Source: Flavobacterium urumqiense (lineage in GTDB: Bacteria > Bacteroidota > Bacteroidia > Flavobacteriales > Flavobacteriaceae). Taken from it: a stretch of DNA of 64,000 nt. Positions within the stretch are counted from its first letter, which is position 1, and the number at the start of each line of letters is the position of its first letter. Positions 55,144 through 63,055 of the stretch are shown here, piece by piece. The position numbers and the translations under genes are program-made. The stretch lies in contig NZ_FNVP01000011.1 in assembly GCF_900108015.1 (NCBI RefSeq), positions 1 to 64,000 of the forward strand. The letters are read 5' to 3'. The notes under the pieces are model-generated. The model worked only from the letters and a program-made list of their open reading frames with translations. It searched no databases and was not told the DNA's origin.

Positions 55144-57180
55144 CTAATTTTCCGAAGGCAAAAACCCAAAGTTTTTAGAATATTTCAGCATTTGTTCAGC
55201 AAATGTTTTTGGTTGTTTTACTTCTATAGAAATAATATTCCCTTTTTTATCCAATTTTGGAACTAATACCGGGTTAACAAAACCACTATATGCTGCCGAA
55301 GCAAATTGTTTATTGCGTTCTAAAACTTCAACATGTAATTTCTGATCTACTTTTACACCGTAATTTTCCACTAATGCTTTTCCAGCGTTAAAATCTCCTT
55401 CCGATTTAATTCGTTGCACTTCTCTTAATAATTGCCCGAATAAATCGTGTAATTTTTCATAATTGGTAATATTGAAATAGGTTTTTCCATCACGAGTTAT
55501 TTTCTCAATTACATTGTCTTTTTTCCCTTTTTCGAAAACCCATGAACTTACCCATTGACGATTTCTCATGTGTGCTTCCTCAATATTTGCACCCAATTCT
55601 AAACGAACTAACTGGGTCATTAATCCATTTCTGATATAACTGTCATAAGATTCCATTCCTAGTTTTTTCCAATCGTCAACTAATCCTAATTCTTGTAGTT
55701 TAGGATTGTATGAATAGTATAAACCCACTAAATCAGCTCTACCTTCCTCGAGAGTAGAAGCATAACTTTTTAATGATTCTTTTGGAGTACCAACACCTGG
55801 ATTTATCTGTCCAGAGGCATGACCAACTACTTCATGTAAGGCGGTATGCATCTTATCCCCTAATTCACTATATTTTTGAGCCAATGCAATTTCTTCTTCA
55901 TCATTTGCAAATTCCTGCAATTTTCCTTTTCCGGCAGCTTTAGCATAAGAATCTATAATATTTCCTAAAGAAACTGATTTAGAACCATGTTCTGCACGAA
56001 TCCAATCCGCGTTTGGAAGGTTTACTCCGATGGGCGTAGCAGGAGAAGAATCTCCAGATTCACCCGCAACAATTACTGTTTTATAAGAAACACCTACAAC
56101 ATTTTTCTTTTTATGTTCTGGCATTAATGGTGAATTATCTTCAAACCACTGGGCATTTTTTGAAACAACTTCCATTTTTGCCGACATATCAAAATCTTTT
56201 ATCTGAACAATTCCTTCATAAGAACCTCGGTATCCTAATGGGTCATTGTATACTTCTATAAAACCATTTATGTAATCAATATTTCCTTCAGTTGCAACAA
56301 GCCACGCAATATTATAATCATCCCAAGTTTTTAAACTTCCGGTTTTATAATAGCTAATAAGCAAAACTAATGCATCCCCTTGTTTCTTATTTTCGGCTAC
56401 ATCTTTGGCCTTTTCTAACCAGTAAATAATTTTATCAATAGCTGGACCATACATTCCTTTGCTTTTCCATACTTTTTCTACTAATTGTCCTTTTGCATTT
56501 CGAACCAATTTAGAATTCAAACCATAAGAGTAGGGCTTTTTAGAATCTGGACTTGTTTTTTTAGCGTAAAAATCTTCAGCTTCTTTTAAGGTAATTCCTT
56601 TTTCGTAAAAATTAATAGAAGAACCTTCTAATAAGCCTTTTGATTCATCAAGATTAACTCTTTTTGTATCCACATCATTAAAAATAATTGCAGTAACAGA
56701 AGGTGATAAAGTTGTTTTAGTAGCTTTCATCAAACTGCTTAGGTATGAAGCAGAAAAACCTGGCTTTATTTTTTCGCTCGAATAATGGTGGTGAATTCCA
56801 TTTGAAAACCAAACTCTCTTTAGGTATATTTCAAAATTTTTCCAGTCATTAGAAGTTTTATTCCCTGAATAATTTTGGTAAATATGTTCTAATGCTTTTC
56901 TAATTTTAAGATTGTATTTATAATGTTGATCCCACATTATATCACGACCTGATGTTCCGGCTTGCGTTAAATAATAAACTAATTTTTGTTCTTTAAGAGT
57001 TAAATTTTCCCAACCTGGAATTTGGTAGCGTAATACTTTAATATCAGCAAATTGCTCTACAACGTAATCAAAAGGAGCTTTCTCTGTAATTTTTGCTTCG
57101 GCAGTTTTTGCTATTTGTCCGTTAGAGATAACAGATACTGCAAGAGTCATAAATAATCCAACAATTTTAAGTAATTTCAT
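55144..57180 (-). CDS. dipeptidyl-peptidase III-like (M49) zinc peptidase
   Basis: This 678-residue secreted peptidase has an N-terminal signal peptide (ending VISNGQ). The zinc motif appears as LHEVVGHASGQINPG (about 448-462), an HExxGH that resembles the DPP III HELLGH. The third ligand lies in LEEGRADLVGLYYSYNP (about 480-496). The length fits the family. The early WENLTLKEQKLVYYLTQA and GRDIMWDQHYKYN are conserved-looking. It probably removes dipeptides from oligopeptides in the periplasm. Other annotations exist for this family in Bacteroidetes ('dihydrofolate reductase'), which I consider misnamed. Confidence 0.85.
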   Translation of the reverse strand: MKLLKIVGLFMTLAVSVISNGQIAKTAEAKITEKAPFDYVVEQFADIKVLRYQIPGWENLTLKEQKLVYYLTQAGTSGRDIMWDQHYKYNLKIRKALEHIYQNYSGNKTSNDWKNFEIYLKRVWFSNGIHHHYSSEKIKPGFSASYLSSLMKATKTTLSPSVTAIIFNDVDTKRVNLDESKGLLEGSSINFYEKGITLKEAEDFYAKKTSPDSKKPYSYGLNSKLVRNAKGQLVEKVWKSKGMYGPAIDKIIYWLEKAKDVAENKKQGDALVLLISYYKTGSLKTWDDYNIAWLVATEGNIDYINGFIEVYNDPLGYRGSYEGIVQIKDFDMSAKMEVVSKNAQWFEDNSPLMPEHKKKNVVGVSYKTVIVAGESGDSSPATPIGVNLPNADWIRAEHGSKSVSLGNIIDSYAKAAGKGKLQEFANDEEEIALAQKYSELGDKMHTALHEVVGHASGQINPGVGTPKESLKSYASTLEEGRADLVGLYYSYNPKLQELGLVDDWKKLGMESYDSYIRNGLMTQLVRLELGANIEEAHMRNRQWVSSWVFEKGKKDNVIEKITRDGKTYFNITNYEKLHDLFGQLLREVQRIKSEGDFNAGKALVENYGVKVDQKLHVEVLERNKQFASAAYSGFVNPVLVPKLDKKGNIISIEVKQPKTFAEQMLKYSKNFGFLPSEN

Positions 57181-57494
57181 TATTAATGATATTTAAGAGT
57201 TTAATAAATAATTGTGCAACAAATATACGTCTTCTTAAAATAAAACATAAAAAACACGATTTATCTTCTGTTAAATTAAAACTAAAAAACAGCACCCATC
57301 AATTTGGATTATGCTTTTTCTCAAATGACTCGCTAAATTAGAATTAAATCTTATTTCAATAATGTTGCCAATTTTAAAATAGTACTAAACCTGAATTATC
57401 GTTATTTCGAAATAAGAATTTTATTATTATTTTATTGTTCCTTTACTTTATTAATAAAATTTATAACTTTACGGGATATAACACCCAATATATT

Positions 57495-58748
57495 ATGAAG
57501 ATTTTAAAATATTTATTTCTTTTACTTTTACTGAGTTTAGTGGCATTGTCAATTTTTGTAGCAACACAAAAAGGTGATTTTACAGTAGAAAGAAGTAAAG
57601 TTATTAATTCGCCTAAATCTGCTGTTTTTAACTATGTAAATGATTATAAAAATTGGGCAGATTTCGGGTCATGGACCGCCCAAGATCCTGAAATGAAAAT
57701 AAATTACCCGCAAAATACTATTGGTAAAGGAGCCTCTTATTCATGGGAAGGAAAAGAAGGAAATGGAAGCATGAAAACGATTTTTGTAAAAGAAAATGAT
57801 AGTATAGCGCAAAAAATGAATTTTGAGGGAACCGCTTCAACTGTTTTTTGGAGTTTTAAGGACACGGTTGGCGGAACAAAAGTAACATGGAAAACTACAG
57901 GTAAAATGAGTTTTCTTTTCAAAATTTATACTGCTTTTAATGGCGGCGTAAATAAAGTTATTGGCAGCATGTATGAAAAAAGCCTTGCTAATTTAGACAA
58001 AATTCTCGATTATGAAATAAATACCTACACTGTAAAAGTTAATGGTTTGATAAAAATGCCTGAGACCTTTTATTTGCATCAAACCTTCACCAGTGAAATT
58101 TCAAAAGTCATTAAAAATTTTAGAATCGTTACTCCAAAAATTATTACTTTCTGCGAAAAAAATAATCTTCCATTAGCAGGAAAACCTTTCGTAATATACC
58201 ATACTTATGATCTTGTGAATGGACTTACTAAAATATCTATTTGTGTACCAATCAAAAATCAGATCTATACCAGTGAGGGAAGCGATCTCTTAACCGGGAA
58301 ATTAGAAGCATTCGAAGCCGTAAAGACAACTTTGACTGGAGATTATTCACATATTATAAAAGCAATGGATATAACTAATGCGTATATTGCTTCGCGACAA
58401 ATCGCCATTAATCCTTCGCTATCTCATATTGAAGTGTACACTGCTGGTAAAACTGAGACAAAAAGTCCTTCAAAATGGGTAACAGAAATTTACTACCCAA
58501 CAAAACCAACATTAGTGGCAAATCCAATAAATGCTGTGCCAAATAAAACAGCAATTATTCCAAATACGACAGCTATTTTAGCCCCTAAAACCGACATTGT
58601 TGTTCCAAAAGCCAGACTAGAAGTTATAGTACCAAAAACTAAAACAGACGTTGTTGTGCCAAAAGCCAAAAAAGACGCTGTTATCCCTAAAGCAAAAAAG
58701 ACCGTCCCTACTCCTGTCAAGGAAGTAGAGATTCCTTCTGAATTTTAA
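57495..58748 (+). CDS. SRPBCC / GyrI-like protein with Lys-Pro repeat tail
   Basis: This 417-residue protein (from the Met at 57495) has one N-terminal membrane helix (residues 3-22). An SRPBCC (START-like) domain follows (about 28-175: VERSKVINSPKSAVFNYVND; YSWEGKEGNGSMKT). A second, GyrI-like domain (about 180-325: TFYLHQTFTSEISKVIKNF; LTGDYSHIIKAMDITNAYI) comes next. The last 85 residues are a low-complexity tail of VPKA/VPKT-type units. The in-frame start at 57435 would lie before the likely -7 element (TAACTTTA at 57464-57471), so I reject it. The ligand is unknown. Confidence 0.8.
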   Translation: MKILKYLFLLLLLSLVALSIFVATQKGDFTVERSKVINSPKSAVFNYVNDYKNWADFGSWTAQDPEMKINYPQNTIGKGASYSWEGKEGNGSMKTIFVKENDSIAQKMNFEGTASTVFWSFKDTVGGTKVTWKTTGKMSFLFKIYTAFNGGVNKVIGSMYEKSLANLDKILDYEINTYTVKVNGLIKMPETFYLHQTFTSEISKVIKNFRIVTPKIITFCEKNNLPLAGKPFVIYHTYDLVNGLTKISICVPIKNQIYTSEGSDLLTGKLEAFEAVKTTLTGDYSHIIKAMDITNAYIASRQIAINPSLSHIEVYTAGKTETKSPSKWVTEIYYPTKPTLVANPINAVPNKTAIIPNTTAILAPKTDIVVPKARLEVIVPKTKTDVVVPKAKKDAVIPKAKKTVPTPVKEVEIPSEF

Positions 58749-58807
58749 TTTTTTTTAAGATCCGATTAAACCTATTTGATAAATTCCATTCTAACAGATA
58801 AAAAACC

Positions 58808-59350
58808 TTGCAAGAAGAACAGGAATTCATTAAAAAATTATTGAACCCTAAAACGCAAAACGAAGCGTTCAAAGAACTCTTGCGGGATTATCAAAGGCCT
58901 TTATACAATCATATTCGAAATATTGTTTTGAACCATGATGATGCTGATGATGTTTTGCAAAATACTTTCGTAAAAGTGTTTCAATATTTAAAAAATTTCA
59001 AAGGCGAAAGCAAACTTTTTTCATGGATGTATCGCATCGCTACGAACGAAGCGCTAACTTTTTTAAATCAGAAATCAAAAATTAACGGAATTTCATCAGA
59101 AGAACTACAAAACAAAACTATTGATAATTTACAAGCTGATGTATTTTTTGACGGAAACGAAATTCAACTAAAATTACACAAAGCCATTGCCATTTTACCC
59201 GAAAAACAACAATTAGTTTTTAAAATGAAATATTTTGAAGAATTAAAATATGAAACAATATCAGAAATTCTAGGAACATCTGTTGGTGCCCTAAAAGCTT
59301 CTTATCATCATGCAGTAAAAAAAATAGAAGCCTTTGTAACGGCAAATTAA
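58808..59350 (+). CDS. ECF-type RNA polymerase sigma factor
   Basis: This 180-residue sigma-70 factor has regions 2 and 4. Region 2 is at about 25-95 (LLRDYQRPLYNHIRNIVLNH; DADDVLQNTFVKVFQYLKNF; GESKLFSWMYRIATNEAL). Region 4 is at about 120-175 (LPEKQQLVFKMKYFEELKYE; ISEILGTSVGALKASYHHAV). The start is a TTG at 58808. It is the first gene of a unit with an apparent anti-sigma and a Spy-like periplasmic protein, so it probably answers an envelope signal. Confidence 0.92.
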   Translation: MQEEQEFIKKLLNPKTQNEAFKELLRDYQRPLYNHIRNIVLNHDDADDVLQNTFVKVFQYLKNFKGESKLFSWMYRIATNEALTFLNQKSKINGISSEELQNKTIDNLQADVFFDGNEIQLKLHKAIAILPEKQQLVFKMKYFEELKYETISEILGTSVGALKASYHHAVKKIEAFVTAN

Positions 59351-59374
59351 ACCTTTTATATCTAATTAAGTCTA

Positions 59375-59797
59375 ATGAGTATTATGAAAGCATTTAAATT
59401 AGAAAACGAACCTAAAATAGCGTCGGGATTCAAAACTCCAGAGCATTACTTTGATCATTTTTCGGCTAAAGTTTTACAACAATTCCCCGAAAATGAACCT
59501 ATAGTGATTTCGATTTTTCAAAAAAGAAAAATGGTAATCATGATGGTTGCAGCCCTTTTAATCCTGGCATTGATGATTCCAATTTATATTAGTATTTCAA
59601 CAAATTTAAAAGAATTAGATGAAACCACTTTGGAAAATTATTTAGCCTATCAAACTAATTTGAATCAATATGATTTAGTTAGTGAATTAGAAACTAAGGA
59701 TATTAGTAAAATGCAACCTGTTTCTTCTACAGAAGACAAAGTCATTGAAGATATTTTAGCTGCAGACTCTGATATAGAACATCTTCTTACTGAATAA
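59375..59797 (+). CDS. probable membrane anti-sigma protein
   Basis: The protein has 140 residues (137 if the Met at 59384 is used). A short cytosolic N-terminus (FKLENEPKIASGFKTPEHYF, which resembles N-terminal stretches of flavobacterial anti-sigma partners) precedes one membrane helix (about 53-73, VIMMVAALLILALMIPIYI) and a periplasmic acidic tail. It begins 24 bp after the sigma gene. I infer that it holds the sigma factor at the membrane. No known anti-sigma motif confirms this. Confidence 0.7.
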   Translation: MSIMKAFKLENEPKIASGFKTPEHYFDHFSAKVLQQFPENEPIVISIFQKRKMVIMMVAALLILALMIPIYISISTNLKELDETTLENYLAYQTNLNQYDLVSELETKDISKMQPVSSTEDKVIEDILAADSDIEHLLTE

Positions 59798-59828
59798 AAA
59801 TTAAAATTGAACGTGAAAAATTAAAACA

Positions 59829-60290
59829 ATGAAAATTAAAAAATTATTTCTAATCCTATTATTATTATTTTCTTTCAGCTTTTACGGTCAAGGTGAAGGA
59901 ATGAGAGGGAAGAGAGAACAAATTAGAGCGATGAAAGCTGCTTTTTTGACAACCGAATTAAAATTAACTTCCAATGAAGCAGAAAAATTTTGGCCAGTTT
60001 ACAACTCTTTTGATGACAGGCAATTTGAATTAAGACATCAAAAAATGAGATCATTCAGGAGTAAAATGAATGACGAAACTTTAAATAAAATGTCTGAAAA
60101 AGAAGCCATTGCATTCTTAAACCAACTGGAAAGCACGGAAGAAGAATTATTTTCTTTGCGAAAAAATTTCATAGCGACACTCAAAGGAATTGTTCCAGCT
60201 ACAAAAATCATTAAACTCCGAAAATCAGAAGAAGATTTCAATAGGAAACTTTTGCACCAATATAGAGATAAAGGTCATAGAAAAGATTAA
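59829..60290 (+). CDS. Spy/CpxP-like periplasmic protein ('sensor of ECF sigma factor')
   Basis: This 153-residue protein has a signal peptide (residues 1-20, ending FYGQG). An all-helical, Arg/Lys/Glu-rich body follows (REQIRAMKAAFLTTELKLTS; NEAEKFWPVYNSFDDRQFEL). This is typical of small LTxxQ-like/Spy-type proteins that sit behind ECF sigma genes in Flavobacteria. It is 31 bp after the anti-sigma gene. I infer a periplasmic sensor or chaperone that feeds into sigma control. Confidence 0.75.
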   Translation: MKIKKLFLILLLLFSFSFYGQGEGMRGKREQIRAMKAAFLTTELKLTSNEAEKFWPVYNSFDDRQFELRHQKMRSFRSKMNDETLNKMSEKEAIAFLNQLESTEEELFSLRKNFIATLKGIVPATKIIKLRKSEEDFNRKLLHQYRDKGHRKD

Positions 60291-60302
60291 GCTCTTTCTT
60301 TA

Positions 60303-60345
60303 AAAAAACCCTAAACAAAAGATTTCTTATCGTTTAGGGTTTTTT
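60303..60345. terminator. bidirectional intrinsic terminator
   Basis: AAAAAACCCTAAAC (60303-60316) pairs with GTTTAGGGTTTTTT (60332-60345), a 14-bp stem with a 15-base loop. It lies between convergent genes and overlaps the end of the following gene. Confidence 0.85.
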
Positions 60346-61408
60346 AATTCTTGAAATTAATGCGAATCATTTTATTTTTTCCTGCAGCAATAGCAGTATG
60401 ATTATTTATAAATCGTATTGTAAAAAGACTGGAATCTTTGGATAATTGCTTCCAGGAATTCCCCTTATCTGAGGAATAATACAAACCTGATGCACCAACT
60501 GTAACTAATGCTTTCCCATTACTATTGGGAACATATTGTACACAAGAAGCATAACCAAAACCTTGATTTTCGGCACGCAATTCCCAATTTTTTCCACCAT
60601 CTTTTGTTGAAGCTTTATTACCGAAATTTTGGTTTAGCAATTCATAATTACCGCCAGCTATAAATCCATTTTTCGCATCATAAAAATCTGCTGTAAAAAT
60701 CCCAGTCATTGTTTTACCTTGAATTATTGGAGTATCAAAAACCTCCCAAGAATTTCCTTTATCCGGCGAATAAAAAACTCTTGCTTTTTTGCCTCCGGAA
60801 ACAATCCAAGTTTTATTTCCCTTAATTACTATGTTTGTGTTACTTGCTGCAAATGCTGCTTCACCTTCATTAAGTTTTGGTAATTTATCACACGGAATTT
60901 TATTCCATGAATTACCACCGTCGTGCGTCATTATTATATTAAGACAATTGGTTATTGGATCACCTATAGCTATTCCTTCCGCATCATTCCAAAATTGCAA
61001 ACTGTCATAAAACACTTTTTCATGATTTTCTTGATACACTAATTTTGTTTCTAAGCCGTCTTTCGAGATTTTATAAAGCAAAGCTGGATTAGAAACATTT
61101 AAAATAAAAATGTTTTTTGTTGTTTGAGCAATACTTCTAAACTCTGCTTTCGATTTATCAGTGCCAATAGTACTTTCAGTCTTTTTATTTTGTTCCAAAT
61201 CAAATAATCCAAATCTTGAGTTATCAGCGGCATACCAAACTTTTTTTCCATCAATAACAATGGCCCGAATACTGACTTTATCTTGAAAAAGCGTATCAAT
61301 TTGAACTGATTGATAATTCGTTTTTATCGATTTTTTATTGTTGTAATTAGTTGTTTTACAGGAACATAAACAACCAAAAACCAATGATATTAAAAAAAAA
61401 TTCTTCAT
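60344..61408 (-). CDS. YCF48/BNR-repeat beta-propeller lipoprotein
   Basis: This 354-residue protein has a lipoprotein signal (LVFGCLCSCKTT). A beta-propeller is built from repeated BNR/YCF48 'DGGNSW'-type units: HDGGNSWNKIP, SPDKGNSWEVF, KDGGKNWELRA and SSDKGNSWKQL, at about residues 165, 215, 275 and 315. Family proteins are often called photosynthesis-stability or oxidoreductase-like, without biochemical proof. The substrate or partner is unknown. It is probably on the outer face of the inner membrane or at the outer membrane. Confidence 0.85.
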   Translation of the reverse strand: MKNFFLISLVFGCLCSCKTTNYNNKKSIKTNYQSVQIDTLFQDKVSIRAIVIDGKKVWYAADNSRFGLFDLEQNKKTESTIGTDKSKAEFRSIAQTTKNIFILNVSNPALLYKISKDGLETKLVYQENHEKVFYDSLQFWNDAEGIAIGDPITNCLNIIMTHDGGNSWNKIPCDKLPKLNEGEAAFAASNTNIVIKGNKTWIVSGGKKARVFYSPDKGNSWEVFDTPIIQGKTMTGIFTADFYDAKNGFIAGGNYELLNQNFGNKASTKDGGKNWELRAENQGFGYASCVQYVPNSNGKALVTVGASGLYYSSDKGNSWKQLSKDSSLFTIRFINNHTAIAAGKNKMIRINFKN

Positions 61409-61523
61409 TTATTATAATTATTTAGGCTAATTTACGATTTATAACGGGAATACAAAAGGGTCTTCAAATTTATTGGCACAGTAATTGGATATTGAAAAAA
61501 TAATAAATTTAATTCCATTAATT

Positions 61524-62930
61524 ATGAAAAGCAAACTACTACTATTGAGTCTATTGACTTTTGTTTTCGCAACACAAATACAAGCGCAAGGCAGAACTTC
61601 AGTAAACGCAATGAATTCAGAAATTAGCGATAACTTAGATCTGAGAGCTATTGCATCAATTTTTGGTGATTCTCGCGATCTTCAAGATTTTGAAAGACAA
61701 TTGAATGATCCTAAACTTCAAATATCAAATTTAGATTTGAACAATGATGATGAAGTTGATTATTTACGGGTTATTGAATCCGTTGAAAATAGAACTCACG
61801 TAATTATTATACAATCCGTTATTGATCAAGATTTGTATCAGGATGTAGCAACTATTGATGTTGAAAAAGACAGATACAATAATGTTCATGTCCAAGTCAT
61901 AGGGGATGAATTCTTGTATGGAGAAAATTACATTTATGAGCCGGTTTATTATACCACGCCATTCTTTTATGCATCTTTTTGGTCTTTTAATTATCGCCCT
62001 TATTATTCAACTTGGAACTGGAATTATTATCCAAGCTATTATTATGCATGGAATCCATACCCAATATACAGATACAGAAGCAACATTAATATTTCCTTGA
62101 ATATAAATAATAATTATAATTATGTTAGTTCAAGAAGAAGCAGCATAGCCTTGAATTTATATAGTTCTCGCCGTTCTAATGGCTACGAAAGACAATATCC
62201 AAATTATGCGTTTTCAAGAAGAAATGCTCAAGTAACAAATCGCTATGAATTAGAGCAAAGAAGAGATAATAGAAATTTAAGTTCCCGAAATGAAACTGCA
62301 AATTCTGGAAACAGAACCAATCCTTCGAGAGAAGGGGGTACACAAAGACAAGGTCAACAAAGAGATTATTCTCAAAACAGAACCAATCCTTCCAGAGAAG
62401 GGGGTGCAGAAAGACAAGGCCAACAAAGAGATTATTCTCAAAACAGAACCAATTCTTCCAGAGAAGGGGGTGCAGAAAGACAAGGCAAACAAAGAGATTA
62501 TTCTCAAAACAGAACAAATTCTTCTGGTGAAGCTGCTCCGCAAAGACAAGGACAACAAAGAGGAAATTCTGAAAACAGAAATGATACTTCAAGAGAAGCA
62601 ACTTCGCAAAGACAAGTACCACAAAGAGACTATTCTCAAAACAGAACAAATCCTTCTGGTGAATCTGCTTCGCAAAGACAAGTACCACAAAGAGACTATT
62701 CTCAAAACAGAACAAATCCATCTGGTGAAGCTGCTCCACAAAGACAAGCACCACAAAGAGACTATTCTGAAAACAGAAATAATACTTCAAGAGAAGCTGT
62801 TCCACAAAGAACAGAATCACAAAGAGGAAATTCTGAAAACAGAAACAATACTTCAAGAGAAGCTGCTCCACAAAGAATAGAATCACAAAGAGGAAATTCT
62901 GAAAACAGAAACAATAATAGAAGATCCTAA
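61524..62930 (+). CDS. secreted protein with Tyr-rich core and nine 22-residue repeats
   Basis: This 468-residue protein (from the Met at 61524) has a signal peptide (ending TQIQAQG) and a globular N-terminal part (about 40-130: LRAIASIFGDSRDLQDFERQ). A Tyr/Trp-rich stretch follows (about 140-190: FFYASFWSFNYRPYYSTWNW). The last 205 residues hold nine 22-residue repeats with NRxNxSRE and QRxxxQRxxSxNR cores. The repeat tail is very polar (Arg, Gln, Asn, Ser). It resembles secreted surface or matrix-type proteins, but I recognise no named family. The in-frame start at 61485 is rejected because it lacks the signal peptide at its start. Confidence 0.75.
   Translation: MKSKLLLLSLLTFVFATQIQAQGRTSVNAMNSEISDNLDLRAIASIFGDSRDLQDFERQLNDPKLQISNLDLNNDDEVDYLRVIESVENRTHVIIIQSVIDQDLYQDVATIDVEKDRYNNVHVQVIGDEFLYGENYIYEPVYYTTPFFYASFWSFNYRPYYSTWNWNYYPSYYYAWNPYPIYRYRSNINISLNINNNYNYVSSRRSSIALNLYSSRRSNGYERQYPNYAFSRRNAQVTNRYELEQRRDNRNLSSRNETANSGNRTNPSREGGTQRQGQQRDYSQNRTNPSREGGAERQGQQRDYSQNRTNSSREGGAERQGKQRDYSQNRTNSSGEAAPQRQGQQRGNSENRNDTSREATSQRQVPQRDYSQNRTNPSGESASQRQVPQRDYSQNRTNPSGEAAPQRQAPQRDYSENRNNTSREAVPQRTESQRGNSENRNNTSREAAPQRIESQRGNSENRNNNRRS
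62310..62903 (+). repeat. nine tandem 66-bp coding repeats
   Basis: Each 66-bp unit encodes one 22-residue repeat in the end of the preceding gene. Units 1-3 are nearly identical, and units 8-9 form another close pair. A partial tenth unit follows. The repetition makes long open frames in other frames and on the other strand (62176-62886 minus, 62290-62880 plus). These are artefacts of the repeat. Confidence 0.9.
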
Positions 62931-62950
62931 GGCAATAAAATCAGATTATA

Positions 62951-62977
62951 AAAACACGGTTCCTACGATCGTGTTTT
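62951..62977 (+). terminator. intrinsic terminator before kup
   Basis: AAAACACG (62951-62958) pairs with CGTGTTTT (62970-62977) and is followed by T residues, 20 bp after the repeat-protein stop. Confidence 0.7.
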
Positions 62978-63055
62978 TTTTTGTGCCTTTTTTTAAATAA
63001 ACAGCTTTATTTTATTTTAAAAGAGTAAATTTGACGAGTTTTTTAAAAAATATAC

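Noticed and set aside
57435-57494. 20-residue N-terminal extension of the SRPBCC protein
   Set aside because: It covers the likely -7 element and delays the membrane helix that should begin the protein.
62176-62886. 236-codon minus-strand open frame and 196-codon frame at 62290-62880 plus
   Set aside because: Both are products of the 66-bp coding repeats, which keep several frames open. Composition is repetitive and unlike real proteins.
62310-62903. CRISPR array
   Set aside because: The units are coding, 66 bp, contiguous and without unique spacers.
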